A stretch of DNA of 64,000 nt from Helichrysum umbraculigerum (taxonomy: Eukaryota > Streptophyta > Magnoliopsida > Asterales > Asteraceae): the NCBI GenBank assembly GCA_949592205.1, contig CATIUR010000001.1, positions 2,184,001-2,248,000 on the forward strand. The letters are read 5' to 3'. Made by a program: the position numbers and the translations under genes. Below are positions 10,274-21,825 of the stretch, piece by piece. Every line of letters begins with the position of its first letter. Positions within the stretch are counted from its first letter, which is position 1. The notes below the pieces were generated by a model, which searched no databases, had not been told where the DNA came from, and saw nothing but the letters and a program-made list of their open reading frames with translations.

Positions 10274-12749
10274 CGACTATCAATCTTTCTTCATGATAAT
10301 AGGTGTTGATCTTCTTTTTTGCCTGTTTCAATTCGATGTGTTACAACTAGTAATGTTCGACTATATATTATACTTAACTAAAGTAAAGGGTAAAATGGGA
10401 ATCTATTATTGAAATTTTGATTAACTTGAATTTATTAACATAATGGGTAAATATGATAGATTTTGAATTCAAGTTGGGTATAAATGATAATATGATGTTT
10501 AGTTGGGTAAATTTGATGTCATAGTGTTTATATTGGGTATATATGAAATTATCCCTAATTAGGTATATATGAAATTATCCCTTGATGCCACATAAGAGAC
10601 TATTTTAGGATATGTTGACAGGGTCTTTTGAGTGTTTTTAGGCATTTGAGCTTTTACTTTTAATAAGCTTTAGTCCGTAAGTTGTATTTGATAACCCCAA
10701 TAAAAATGGAACTTGTTGAAAAAGTAAGTCTCGAGAAACATTTAAAAAGAAGCTTTTTAAAGTATTGGAATAGAAGGCTCAACCCAACTTAGTCACAAAC
10801 TTTAACTTCAGTCTTACCTCAAATCCATTATTATCAAACTGAAACTTTCAATTTTAGTAAAGCTTGGGGAAAGATTGCAATTTATGTTTTGTTTTTTGTT
10901 TGTAATGAAGTACACGTTACTTAATGATAAAAAGTTTGTTTGACAAATAATTTATGAAATAGTTAGAGCATCTTTAATCTCTACCAAATTACATTAATAT
11001 TTAAATTTTTTGAAAAAAAAATGAAGTTGATTATCTTTTTCTTTATAAGTACTAATTTATTTTCAGGTTCATAGCTAGTCTTAAGTAAATAAGTAATTAT
11101 TTGTAATTATTTTAGGTTGATTATCTTATTCTTTTTCTTTTTCCCACTTTCCGATGTTCTGTAGTAGTGTCTGGCATGCGACGCTAGTTTCTACTCTCTT
11201 TTTTCCCTCACACGCAATGAATTAAATTTTGTTAACACATAAACTCAATATCATTTGATCCTTCACTCTTTGAGCATCAGTAAGTATACTGTAAATACAG
11301 TGTCACCACTCCTCGTGCTCTTAGTGTAGTAGTTTTAGATAGAAAGAAACAAAAATACCATGAACGTTTCTTGTAAAAACATACGTTCGCTTTGTAGGTT
11401 ATGTAAAGAATAATATAGTAATATTTAATGTTTTGTGAAATCTAATCTAAAAGCATAAAGTTATGGAATGTGTATATATAGTGGAATTGAATATCCTTAT
11501 TGTTCCATTGACTCCTTTACAAAACATAAAGGCCATCTTTTTAGTCTTTCTTTTGCCTTTTTTGAATAATTTTCTACAAGTCACCACACAACCAGAAAAT
11601 GTGTTCACTTTCCATTACCAGTTCTATAGATTATGGAGTATTAATTAATTAAGAATTAAAAGTTTTACTTTTCGTATAATAATAATTGAGTCTTAGAAGA
11701 CATTACCGCTAAGATTAAGCATTGCTCTAAATAGTGTAAGGTGACTAGTCAATTTTTATATTACTAGATTTTAAAATGCAGAACAATTCAAGTTTTTACG
11801 AAGCCTAAACCCTAAAGCAAACTCAGACAAACAAAACATTTAAACATTTTATAAGTAAGAAATAAATGTTTTTACTTAAAATACATGATTAAAGTCTGAA
11901 ATTAAGACCAATACGACGATAAAAGGGGAAGGGATAAGACCAACTATAATATGTCTTGGGTCACCCTGACCATTTTCACTTTTAACCATCCACATTCCTC
12001 ATAACTAGTCTACTATTCGCACGATGCAGCACGATAAAAAATCTTTGTGTATTAATATATCTATCTAATATGTCTTCGTATAGTTGACAACACATTACTT
12101 TGTAGTATATCATTTTCGTATAATACGCAATGACAATCTCTTCACGACTTGAAACTCGATACAAAATCACACCCATTAACCTGTTAAGCTAGTGACCATC
12201 AATGTGTTTGACTTTTCGGATCGGGTTAGGTTAATGTTCGGGTTAATGGTCCAGCCCATTATCCCAGGAGAAAAACTAAGTTTGCTTTGATAATAACAAT
12301 TCTAACCTGTCAACTCATGAAATCAATCCACTACATTTTCACTGATATTTATACAGTTGTAACCAACATTTCAATATTCATCATTATATTATTCGGTTTA
12401 CATCAATATTAAAAATAATTAAATAATCATGAGTTTTTTGTAACTGAGACTAATTATGATGTATAAACTTTTAATTAATTGTGTTTGACATTATAAAATT
12501 ATGATGGTGGAATAAAAGAGCCAAAAGGGTAAAATAGTAATTTATCATTTTTCATTGTTAAGACCATGATCCAAACTTTTTATATATTAGTATAGATATA
12601 CTTTCAACTCTTCAACTTTCTAATTCACACCCTCCCACCCTACCACCTTTTCCCACATTCTGGTTGATGGCATCTGCCACCACTAGCTACCAGAAGTTTT
12701 TTTTTTTTTCAAAAAGAAAAAAATTAAGAAACATTCCATTTTTTCCCCC
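10274..12749. other. AT-rich host spacer, no gene seen
   Basis: There are no credible coding regions; ORFs of 60-65 codons at 11463 and 11982 lack any motif. Two adjacent copies of a 22-base unit (AGGTATATATGAAATTATCC-like) lie at about 10533-10581. A solo G/A-rich segment near 11890 and scattered telomere-unlike repeats are otherwise unremarkable. Confidence 0.6.
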
Positions 12750-13017
12750 AAAAGTTTTGTGTATTATATAAATTATATTGCATGTTGTTGTTTCTACTGC
12801 AGTTTGTACATATATTTTTAGAAATGTTATTTGTTTTGTAATGCATTTTGTATTATACATATAATTTTTTTATTGCATTTATAATAAAAGTATACTGTAT
12901 ATTGTTGTTTTTACTGCATTCTCTACATGTATTTTAGTATATATTTTGTATTATACATATTATTGTTTTGTATTGCATTTGTATAAAAATTATATTGCAT
13001 ATTGTTATTTTTACTGC

Positions 13018-13068
<51 letters not shown>

Positions 13069-13190
13069 GTATATATTTAGGTCATGTTGTTTGTTTTTAT
13101 ACTGCATTTTGTATCATACATTTAATTCTTTTTGTATTGTATTATGTATAAAGTTATACTGCATATATGTCGTTATATTGCATATAAAAG
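12750..13190. repeat. Imperfect tandem repeat with an (AT)n tract
   Basis: Three to four diverged copies of a unit of about 110-130 bases share TTGTATTGCATT, TATATTGCAT and TTGTTTTTACTGCATT pieces. The third copy contains a pure (AT)n run at about 13020-13062. It is very T-rich on the plus strand. The 78-codon ORF across it is a microsatellite artefact. Confidence 0.75.
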
Positions 13191-13273
13191 TAAAAAAAAT
13201 GTAAAAACCTAAAAAAAATATATATATTTGTAAAAGGTAAATGTATAAAAAAACATTCCGGTCTAAGGAACCT

Positions 13274-15298
13274 TATAACGCCCCTCATTTAATACCACAA
13301 TATAATATTAAGTTTGGCGGAAGCGACTACTTGAAATACATATTCTATTAAAACCTGCTAGAAATTTTTTCAACCCTTTATACAATATGTTTAACTACTA
13401 AACAAACATAGTTAACATGTTTACAAACCCGGGGCATTATATACTATAAAACATTATTTATTACAAACTGGATCAGAGTTGCAAGTTTCAAACATTCCCA
13501 GCATCAAAACGTCCCTTCCTGGCTACCCACATAATTAAACATAACCTGCAGGAAGTAAATTGAGGGATTAGCACGAAGCTAAGTGAATGAATAATCAACT
13601 ACAATTCAATTTAGCTAGCAATATGTTCACAATCAATAATGCAACAAATATCGTCAAGAGGAACGGTGGTTCCTAAGGACCCTGTTCCGGGTGGCCCCAT
13701 CAGAACACTTAAATCAACTGTAGGCCAAAACAGTGATTAACCGCTAACTAAATGCTAATCTCTATCAACACATGTACGCAACCTTGTGTTGACCAACATT
13801 AGCAATCAAGTCCAACCGACAATCTAGTTGACCTCTGTATTCATCAATCAAGCTCACAGGCTAATCAAACCACCAATCAAATGGCATATCATTTCCAAGT
13901 TAACATTCTATCAATAGTAATCCTATAATTACTGATTGAAATCAAACTGACACAACCAAATCAAACTATGAGTTTCAAATCCACTCACCTAATTCGTCTC
14001 AGTTACTTACTCAGCAGTCTTATCTCGCTGAGCCCTTGGATTATCTGAGAACATAAAATCAATCATAAGTTAGTAATTTGTTTTCAACTAATGGTACTTA
14101 TGTAATTAAACACATTACATAAGTAATCACATTGTTAATCAATTCCAAACATAAGTAACAATAATATCTTTCTACAAAAGTGCCACTAAAACATCAATAA
14201 AGTGCCACTAAAGGAATATTATATACAATACTCAGTCGACGTTAAACTTCTTTACTAAGTCTCATAACTCATTAGAATTATCCACATTATAACATATATT
14301 TTCAATGGATAAGTGCCACTAAAGTACCACCTAAATGCCACTAAAGGAATATGACATAAGAATGCCACTAAAAACACCATCTTCCAAACACTTATGCATT
14401 TTCAAAATTTGCAAAACTCATCAAATTTATTCATTCAAACGCGATCCGGCAAAGGGTGGTGGGATCGCGTTCGTCAGTTAAAAAAGTTCTGTGACGAAAT
14501 TTTACATGGTAACGCGATCCGGGTAACATGAGCTGGATCGCGTTCCCAAGATAAAAAAGTTCTGTAACCGTTTTTCATATAGCAACGCGATCCAGGAAAA
14601 GGGTCAGGATCGCGTTCCTATGCGTTTCAGCTCTTATTATGACCTGCAAACACACAGCTCGAACCCAATTACTTCTATTACCATTTTAGCTCAATAATTT
14701 CAGTTTGTAAACTACCAAATCACTCAAATATCAGTATATACATACACTAACACTTCATTCAAGTTCCAAATCACATATACTTCAATAATTTGCATGATCA
14801 CTCTCAAAACTCAATTCAAACATTCAAACACTTACCAAATAAGGATTACAAATTGATGATGATGATGATGTTTATGTTATCACAAGCTCACAATCAGCTC
14901 AAGATCACCACAACCTTTTGATTTCTTGATTTCTAGTTATAAGGGTTTTAAGAATTTAGAGGTTTTAGGTTTTGATTTCTAAATAAGGAAAGTAAAGAAC
15001 TTTCCTATTTGGGAAAGTTTATAAGTCGGTCACTTTTTAACACCGTCCCGTATCCACTTAAAACTAATCCCCTTTCAATCTATAACCTGGAACCTAAAAA
15101 CCATTTGCGAGAAACTTCTTTTATTGCACCGTCAACTATAGTCAATCAAAACAATCAATAATTTACTAAGCACAATAAGTCCTGAGGCTTATTTAACTAA
15201 GTTTCGCAATTTAAACATATTTATCAAATAATTTCTAATACAATTAAATACATCAATTTAAAATTAGAAATTACCGGACCAGAAGAGAGGATGTTACA
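13274..15298 (-). mobile_element. Solo LTR, Tekay-like, minus strand
   Basis: On the minus strand it starts TGTAACATCCTC at 15298 and ends GGGGCGTTATA at 13274 (the last CA has become TA). No internal region adjoins either end. The flanks, AACCT before and AATCT after, are a target duplication with one mismatch. Inside are a 72-base tandem dyad repeat (14438-14620), six copies of a TGCCACTAAA word (14180-14375) and an AGGTGAGT at 13981-13989. It probably arose by LTR-LTR recombination that removed the body of the element. Confidence 0.75.
14438..14620. repeat. Three tandem dyads of AACGCGATCC / GGATCGCGTT
   Basis: Each unit of about 72 bases has AACGCGATCC and, 15 or so bases later, its reverse complement, then a shared AAAAAAGTTCTGT segment. 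All three can form 10-bp stems. Confidence 0.85.
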
Positions 15299-15602
15299 AA
15301 TCTGATGGTTGGCAGCACCTGACGACGTTGGTTGGTGGCGGCTGCAGGAATCGAGTGGCCAGTAGGTGGCAGCAGGTGGGGAGAAAGAATGAAGGATATG
15401 ATGAACGAAAAAAAGTGGACGGGGGTGTAGAGGTTAAATATACTCTTATATTTTTTTTTCTCTTTTCTCTTAACTGTCACTCTTATTTTCCCATATTAAT
15501 TATAAAGATGTTACCTCTGCTAACCATTGATCTAAGATAAGAGATGATCTAATGGTCCTCAATTTTATTTCATTTTTATCATCCTCGTTCTCCTCATATA
15601 AC
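15299..15602. other. Short host spacer between two solo LTRs
   Basis: 304 bases of host sequence holding two overlapping antiparallel ORFs of about 70 codons with no motif. I see no gene. Confidence 0.5.
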
Positions 15603-16169
15603 TGTGACACCCGTCAAATTAGGACTAGTGATTAGTGCCTAATCAAGTTTAATACATGTAATTAGTTCTGTGTTAGGCTAATTAATGTATCGATTAATAT
15701 ATATTGTTGAATTTATACAAGTATACGATTTGATTTAAATCGTACGCCTTTCAAATCGAATGTGATCCGACTTTATGTAATATGGACGTTAGTGACAAAA
15801 CTTTTAAATAATGTGGAATTAGCCAAACAAACATTATTTGCATTAATATATTATGAAAATATATTACACGTATTTCGTATCGTTTAAACACTTCGAACAT
15901 GGCGAAAACACGCGTGACGCGCCCAAGCAAAGGAAAATAGTGCAAATTACATTTTTATAACTTATTATGAAGTATTTTGGTAAAATACCTCGGTTAAAAA
16001 CATTACAGATACACTTTAACATATAACGCGAAACAACATTTAAGCAACTACGGGACTTAACCGACTACGACTCGTGATACAAAATTCGGAAACACAAACC
16101 CGCGAGCCGAGACCCAAACGGGTCGACCCAGACCCGCGGACCCAACCCGCGACCCGTGACCCTTTTTCC

Positions 16170-16178
16170 TTTATAAAA
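16170..16178 (+). promoter_or_regulatory. TATA box of the solo LTR
   Basis: TTTATAAAA, followed about 30 bases on by a CA-rich and CT-rich stretch typical of plant start sites. The same position in the 26036 LTR has lost the TATA sequence. Confidence 0.6.
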
Positions 16179-16499
16179 CCCCTTTTGTTTCATTCCTTTC
16201 TCATTTCACCAACAACAACCAACTCAAAATCTCTCTTTTTCTCTCAAAATTTCGGACCAAACATAGCCCGAAAATCGCCATAAAACGCACCATTTCACGG
16301 AGCTACTTCAAGAAGAAACGATCACCACATCACGAGCTTCATCTTCATCTTCTCCGTTTTCGATTTCGTGGTATGAAACTTCAAAACTCTTTCAAATTAC
16401 TTGTAAAGCTTCTTTTTACATGCTAGAACATTTACTCAACAAGATTATGTCCAAAAACCCCGTCGAAAACGCTTTAAAAATCAAAAATCACTTGAAAAA

Positions 16500-16740
16500 C
16501 GCTGACAGTTCATCTCGCGAATTGAGATCCCAGATCTCGGCCGTCCTGCGAGTCGAACCGAGATCTCGACTCGCGAAGCCATCCTGTGAATCGGAATCAC
16601 CTACGAACCGAACTGACCCGCGAGTTGACCTGCGATTCGAAGTTGACTTGCGAGTCGAGTTGCCCTGTGAACCGAACTGACCCGCGAGTCGAGTTGACCT
16701 GCGAGTCGAGTCGGCCTGCGAGTCGAATTCTATGCTACGA
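16500..16740. repeat. Dyad array of GCGAGTCGA words
   Basis: About ten copies of (T)GCGAGTCGA or its near relatives, some inverted: GCGAGTCGA at about 16549 faces TCGACTCGC at about 16567. It occupies the slot where the 26036 and 34085 LTRs carry TGTCGC/GCGACA dyads. Confidence 0.85.
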
Positions 16741-18099
16741 ACCCAACTCGGTTCGCAGCCCACTTTGTCTTTCGAACCCGAATTCGGTAATAAAAGCACT
16801 AATATGAACTAAGATTTACCACTTGATTTTACACCGAAATTGGATTTCAAATACGTTTTTGATAAAGCAATATAGTAGAAATAAAATTTTTCCAAGCTGA
16901 CTTGGCAGCTCGACCCCAACCAGGGGCTCTGCCCCTTGCACCCCGCTACTAGGGGCGCTGCCCCCGGACCCCCGCCATCCAAGAACTTGTAAATGCTTTT
17001 TCACACTAAGTGTCAAATACTTACAGATAACGAAACTTGATATAACGATACTTATAATAATAACACTTTTTGAATTTTTATTACAAATCGTCACTAACGG
17101 GCCATACCAGTTTTCAAACTAGAAACGAAATAATAAACAAACACTTGGACATAACTAGTTGAATTAGACAACTAGCATGGGTGATCTTATGAGATACCTA
17201 CTTATTATTATAACCCTCGCGCGTATTGAACGCCCTCAGGTTACAAGTCTCCGGACATCAATTCACAAGCTAATCGATTCAAGTTTACTTCTATAAACAA
17301 ACAAGACTCAGGTGAGTCTCATAGCCCCTATTTTACTGCTTTACAATTTGGGGTGTGATTACAATGCTCGTTTTATTTACATGTTGAACGGAAGTACAAA
17401 TCAATCAAATACTGCATGAGTTGTTTTCAACTAATCAATTAAAGTCCTCCATAGCATAGTCTGGTAATACGTAGTAGCGTGAATGTTAGTATATGATATC
17501 ATATAGGATTGACAATCCTCGTCCGGGTTAGCACGCACTAACTGGTCAAACGGACGTATTAGCATTTGGGATAACGAGTGTGGATTAGGCACTCGTAGGA
17601 GGCATTTCAAGTTAGGTTTCCTTAAGTGGGCCTGACAACTCAAGTTAAGCTCAGACTATGTGCTCATGGCTGTATAACTTTTATTTTGCTTAATTGCATT
17701 TTAAATTCAACTATTAAATCTTGCGGTTCATACAAACATATGTGTTGACATACAAACCTGTGAGCTCACCAGCGTTTCGCTGACCAATTTTAGCATGTAT
17801 CACATGTGGCCAGCAGTAGGTTGGACTGCTCAAGTAAGGATCAATTAGCTCGAGTCAGCATGCAAACAATCAGAGATTTAGCTGCATTATTATATTTTGT
17901 ATAGATTAATTATGTACTTAAATCTCTCAATTACCACCGAGCTAATGTAACTATATTTTTGATGTAAACTTTGGTTATATCAATACAAATGTAAAACGAC
18001 GCATATAGTGGTCGTTCATTATATATCTTTGTGCTTTGATTATTGATTAGTAACACCCAAATCGTGCTTCCGCAAATCTTTAAATTTGGGGGTGTTACA

Positions 18100-18735
18100 A
18101 TAACCCCTTCTCATATGACCTCAACCAAAATAGATTTAGATAGTCTCTTGTAACTCAAGCTTTTGTAGCCCTAAAACGTTATAGTTATGAAGAATATAGT
18201 TGTCTTATGTTCTCTTTGTCCGAAAAAATAATGCCGTCTAAAAAAATGTTAGATTTATGATGATTTGATAACAATGTTAAATTACCTTTATATTCAAGGC
18301 AATGTGACAAAAAAATATTTATATGAATTGGTTATTCAAAGTAATAAATGAGCGTAAATATGATCACTCAACGATTTTTTAGTTATTTTTTTGTAAGTGA
18401 ACAATCTTTTTGAGATAAACAAAATTGATAGGATGAACATATAAATTGGAGTAGAATAATTATTTAAAACATGCCTTCAAATTCAGAGATCTTACTAAAT
18501 AAAAAGGTTTAAAGCCCTAATTTTGCTCGTCCTTAAATCACTATCTTAAAAAGAAATTAATCATTCTGATTAATTAAATCGTAAAATAGATATATGATCA
18601 TCACTTCATAAAAGTAAGATAAAGATGAGATGCATAAAACAAATGCCAATTTGCAAGCAAATACCTCATACTATAACCCAAGATATTACATTTGTGACAA
18701 GACACTTGATTATATAGATAAAGATAATACATTAA
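18100..18735. other. Host spacer, no gene seen
   Basis: AT-rich DNA without coding signal. Confidence 0.5.
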
Positions 18736-19221
18736 GAGCACAGGGTGTGGGGAACGGTGTTATGGATAGTGTTCTGGAGAATGTTGAAAGTGAGGATTCT
18801 GTGGTGTGGTAAAACTGAAATCACAGTGTTCTAGACAGTGTTATGAAGTTTTTTATTATTTGTTTTATTTGATTTTTTAATAAAGATAATTGTATAAATT
18901 AATATATAAACAAAAAATAAATTAAATAAACAACAATTCTATATTTTTGTTTATTTTTTTTGTACCACGTGAGTCATTCTTTTTCATGGAAAGTAAAAAT
19001 GTTTTTTTTTTTAGCAAAAGGCTGACACAAACATGTGTTTGGTGAATAAACAAACAAAATAAAAAAAAGAATATTGCAAACACACACCGTTCGGATACGA
19101 ACGGCGAGCCAAGATTTGCATGAGAACGCCGGGGAGAACTTTGATGGGGTGTGCCAGAACATCGAAGCACAACGTTCTCAACGGAGAACACCGATGCCAA
19201 CTCACACCACACACAGTGCTC
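18736..19221. mobile_element. PIF/Harbinger-like MITE
   Basis: The terminal inverted repeats are GAGCACAGGGTGTGG and, reversed, GAGCACTGTGTGTGG, with similar subterminal CGGTGTT. The flanking TAA at 18733-18735 and 19222-19224 is a 3-bp duplication as made by PIF/Harbinger elements. It is 486 bases long without a transposase. The ORFs on both strands at 18922-19343 are chance readings, and one crosses the element end. Confidence 0.72.
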
Positions 19222-19473
19222 TAATCAATGAACCACTAATTTTGATGTTGTCCGATTCGATCTTTAGTATTGCGTACCCATTTATTTGGGGTTTGGCTGT
19301 CTTAAAAGGCAAAACTTATGATGAATATTACCGTAAATTGTAATAAATACACGTGTATATAAGAAAATTCACAAGTTTATATTAATGAATTTTATTATTC
19401 GATTGGAAAGTTTGAGTGCATTAAATGACATTATCTTATGTTCGTAGGGCATAGGTTAGCGAAACTCTTACGT
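19222..19473. other. Host spacer, no gene seen
   Basis: Short AT-rich stretch without features. Confidence 0.45.
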
Positions 19474-19616
19474 TGCGTTTAGTTTGCGTAATATTTTTAA
19501 CGGAATTCGAATTCATTAAGGGAATTGGAATTTAATGGAATGTGAATTCCTTTGAATGGTGAAATTTGATGACTTACAACTTAATTCATTTGTAAACCAA
19601 ACGTATTTGTGGAATG

Positions 19617-20113
19617 TGATAGTCCCGTTCTCTTGGGATCTGATCGGATCATTTAACTAATTGTAAGCGTGGAAATCAAACAATCAATAACAAACGCTTT
19701 CTATAAGCTTTTGTATATATTCACAATTCAATCGTAAAGCTTTACAATGACACTCTCAATCTCGTTTTCTCCTCTCCTCTCTCACAAAAACGGCTGACCC
19801 TATATCTCACACGTCCAACCCTAATTCTGAGGTTTAACTCACTATATATATCGACCCTATTGGGCCCTGCGACGTTAGGCCCAACGTCGCAGGTCCAGCC
19901 CAATGCGACATCTGACCCAACGTCGCAAGCCCAACGACAATGTCGCTAGTGCGACGTCAAGACCAATGTCGCCTAGTATTCTATGTATATTCTATAATTA
20001 CATTTCGTTTACAGACTCGAATATACATACTAAACACATCACATACGCAGACTAATTGACTTTGACAATTACAATAGTTTGACCAACTGACTGACACACA
20101 AAATGCACCAACA
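19617..20113 (-). mobile_element. 3' LTR of the copia-like element
   Basis: Starts TGATAGTCCCG and ends ACCAACA as read on the plus strand. It has a TATATATA stretch near 19844 and a dyad cluster at about 19868-19980. Confidence 0.9.
19868..19980. repeat. ACGTCGC/GCGACGT dyads in the copia LTR (left copy)
   Basis: The arms TGCGACGTT (19868) and AACGTCGCA (to 19891) form a 9-bp stem with a 6-nt loop, followed by four more GCGAC(G/A)T or ACGTCGC words. The right LTR has the same at 25113-25225. Confidence 0.85.
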
Positions 20114-20124
20114 AACTCCCCCTT
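20114..20124 (-). promoter_or_regulatory. Polypurine tract of the copia-like element
   Basis: AAGGGGGAGTT on the minus strand abuts the 3' LTR and would prime plus-strand DNA. Confidence 0.75.
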
Positions 20125-21825
20125 GTCAGCAGCTTGGTCAAATAAATATTCAATTAGTCTTCATCAACAAACTCTTTCATGTCTTTGACAATCAGAAACT
20201 CCCCCTTTGAGATAGCATGGTCTTCCAAGAAATCTTGATGTCCAAATTCATGTGACTGACACAAATTTATCATACAATAAGATCTTCAAACTCTGTGACC
20301 ATCTCTCAATCATCAGCAGCTTCTCCAATAGAATTATCTTCACAATCTTTGGAGAATAACCGACATCCTTTACATCTTCAATATTTGACTTTAACAAGAT
20401 ATGTGATGTTTGAAGAAAATAACATAGAAATAAAATCTTTTTGAATTTTTCTTTATAATTGAAAAGTAAAGAACGAAGATTAAAATTAATTGGATATAGG
20501 ATTGTTTTAAGTCTGCTTAGGGATCATATCAGGCCAACATGCAATTATTAGGGAATAGTAAGTGTTATTTCGATCATCAGTATATTTGTCCACTTTAAAT
20601 TTACTTAGCACATTTAATACACCTAGTATAAAAATTATTTCAAGACGATTACTGGTATTGTTTTTCCACTTAAACATGTTACATCCGTGTCTTTGGTTAA
20701 ACCTATTATTGTTAGTATGAATATTTCACCGTGGTCCCCACCATAGACATACCCCTTTAGCACAGACAAGAACATAGTTTCCAAATTTAGAAAGAATATA
20801 AGAGAATCAATTTTAAGAATCAAGCCAGCGGTGACAGGTCTGTACTTGTGTACAACAGAGCGACATACACTGGATTCAGGTTTAAGCAAAACCGATCACA
20901 GTCAAACCAAACTTGATTTATTCAATTGGCGACCTTGAGCAGTTCCTTAAATATAAGACTTTGCAAGTACATTGACTCACGTTTGCTTAGTTTTGAGAGT
21001 AAGCTGAATTGAGACCAGGTCTGTACTTACGTACAACAGAGGAAACAATCAGCAAACTCCCCCAAGAGATCTCAGATATAAGTTCCAAAGATAGAAATAT
21101 GTTAAGCGACGCTAAGGAATTAAGACATTTAGTCGTACATCACAAGGTGTTAACCACAAGATAGTAAACACGTATTTAGAGTATTTCTTAATAACCCAGA
21201 GACCGGTGTGTATCATGCCTACCAATACATCGTATGATGAAGCTAATTTTCATAAAAACTGTATTAAGTATGCTAGATAAACCTACTGATACATCAAGGA
21301 TAAACCTTAAAATTTCCATTTTGTGCATGTTCCCCGATGTACTATCATATCCCAAGTTGTTTTACAGACACACAATCCAACATCTTTTCAAGAATTAAGA
21401 ATCTTGCTGTTCACATTTCTGAATTAAATAATCAGAATTTTTAATATTCAGAATTACTCCCCCTGAACAGTAAATTCTTATATCCAATCCAAAAATATTC
21501 CCCTTAAACATTAAACATATTTTTGTATTTTTTAATTGAATAAATTTCGCAACATTGCATTTCTTTAATACTAAAAAGTATAAAGAATGGCTGTTGCACT
21601 GCTAACAAATAAATAAAAAAAAAATATCAAAATCACATATCAAGTCAAGTCAAATGCCTTTTAGCACTGTTACCACCTCGTAACATCGAAAATCTCATCC
21701 ATCCAATCATAAATAATCACACACAACCACCTTGAAAACAATCTTCCAAAAATATTCTCATCCTTGCAGTCACTAAAAATATTAGCTTTCAATAACCTGA
21801 CTGCACCACCACAAACAATTAAACG
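20125..21825 (-). other. Copia-like element: 1.7 kb with no pol
   Basis: This is the space where integrase, RT and RNase H would lie. I find no such motif on either strand. The longest ORF, 84 codons at 20635-20889 (minus), has no recognised domain. Confidence 0.6.

Larger units (their letters stand above)
15603..18099 (+). mobile_element. Solo LTR of the Tekay-type family, plus strand
   Basis: 2497 bases, starting TGTGACACCCGTC and ending GGGGTGTTACA, flanked by the perfect 5-bp duplication ATAAC (15598-15602 and 18100-18104). Long stretches match the LTRs of the full element at 26036-36663, but the copy is clearly older. It has a TATA box at 16170, a pyrimidine-rich start region, a dyad array at 16500-16740, a GC-rich CCCCAACCAGGGGCTCTG block near 16916, and CAG/GTGAGT at 17309-17317. 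No internal domain adjoins either end, so it is solo. Confidence 0.92.

Noticed and set aside
11463..12176. Two small ORFs in host spacer
   Set aside because: No motif, no promoter or splice context, AT-rich.
12968..13204. 78-codon ORF with Tyr-Ile repeats
   Set aside because: Translation of an (AT)n microsatellite.
16074..16807. Several ORFs of 70-100 codons in the solo LTR
   Set aside because: They read through the start region and the dyad array; their repeats reflect DNA words, not protein.
17431..17643. Conserved 70-codon ORF repeated at 27908 and 35996
   Set aside because: It repeats only because the LTR repeats; it has no motif and lies antisense in the LTR.
18922..19343. Overlapping ORFs on both strands
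   Set aside because: They lie across a MITE and its border; no domain and no conserved frame.
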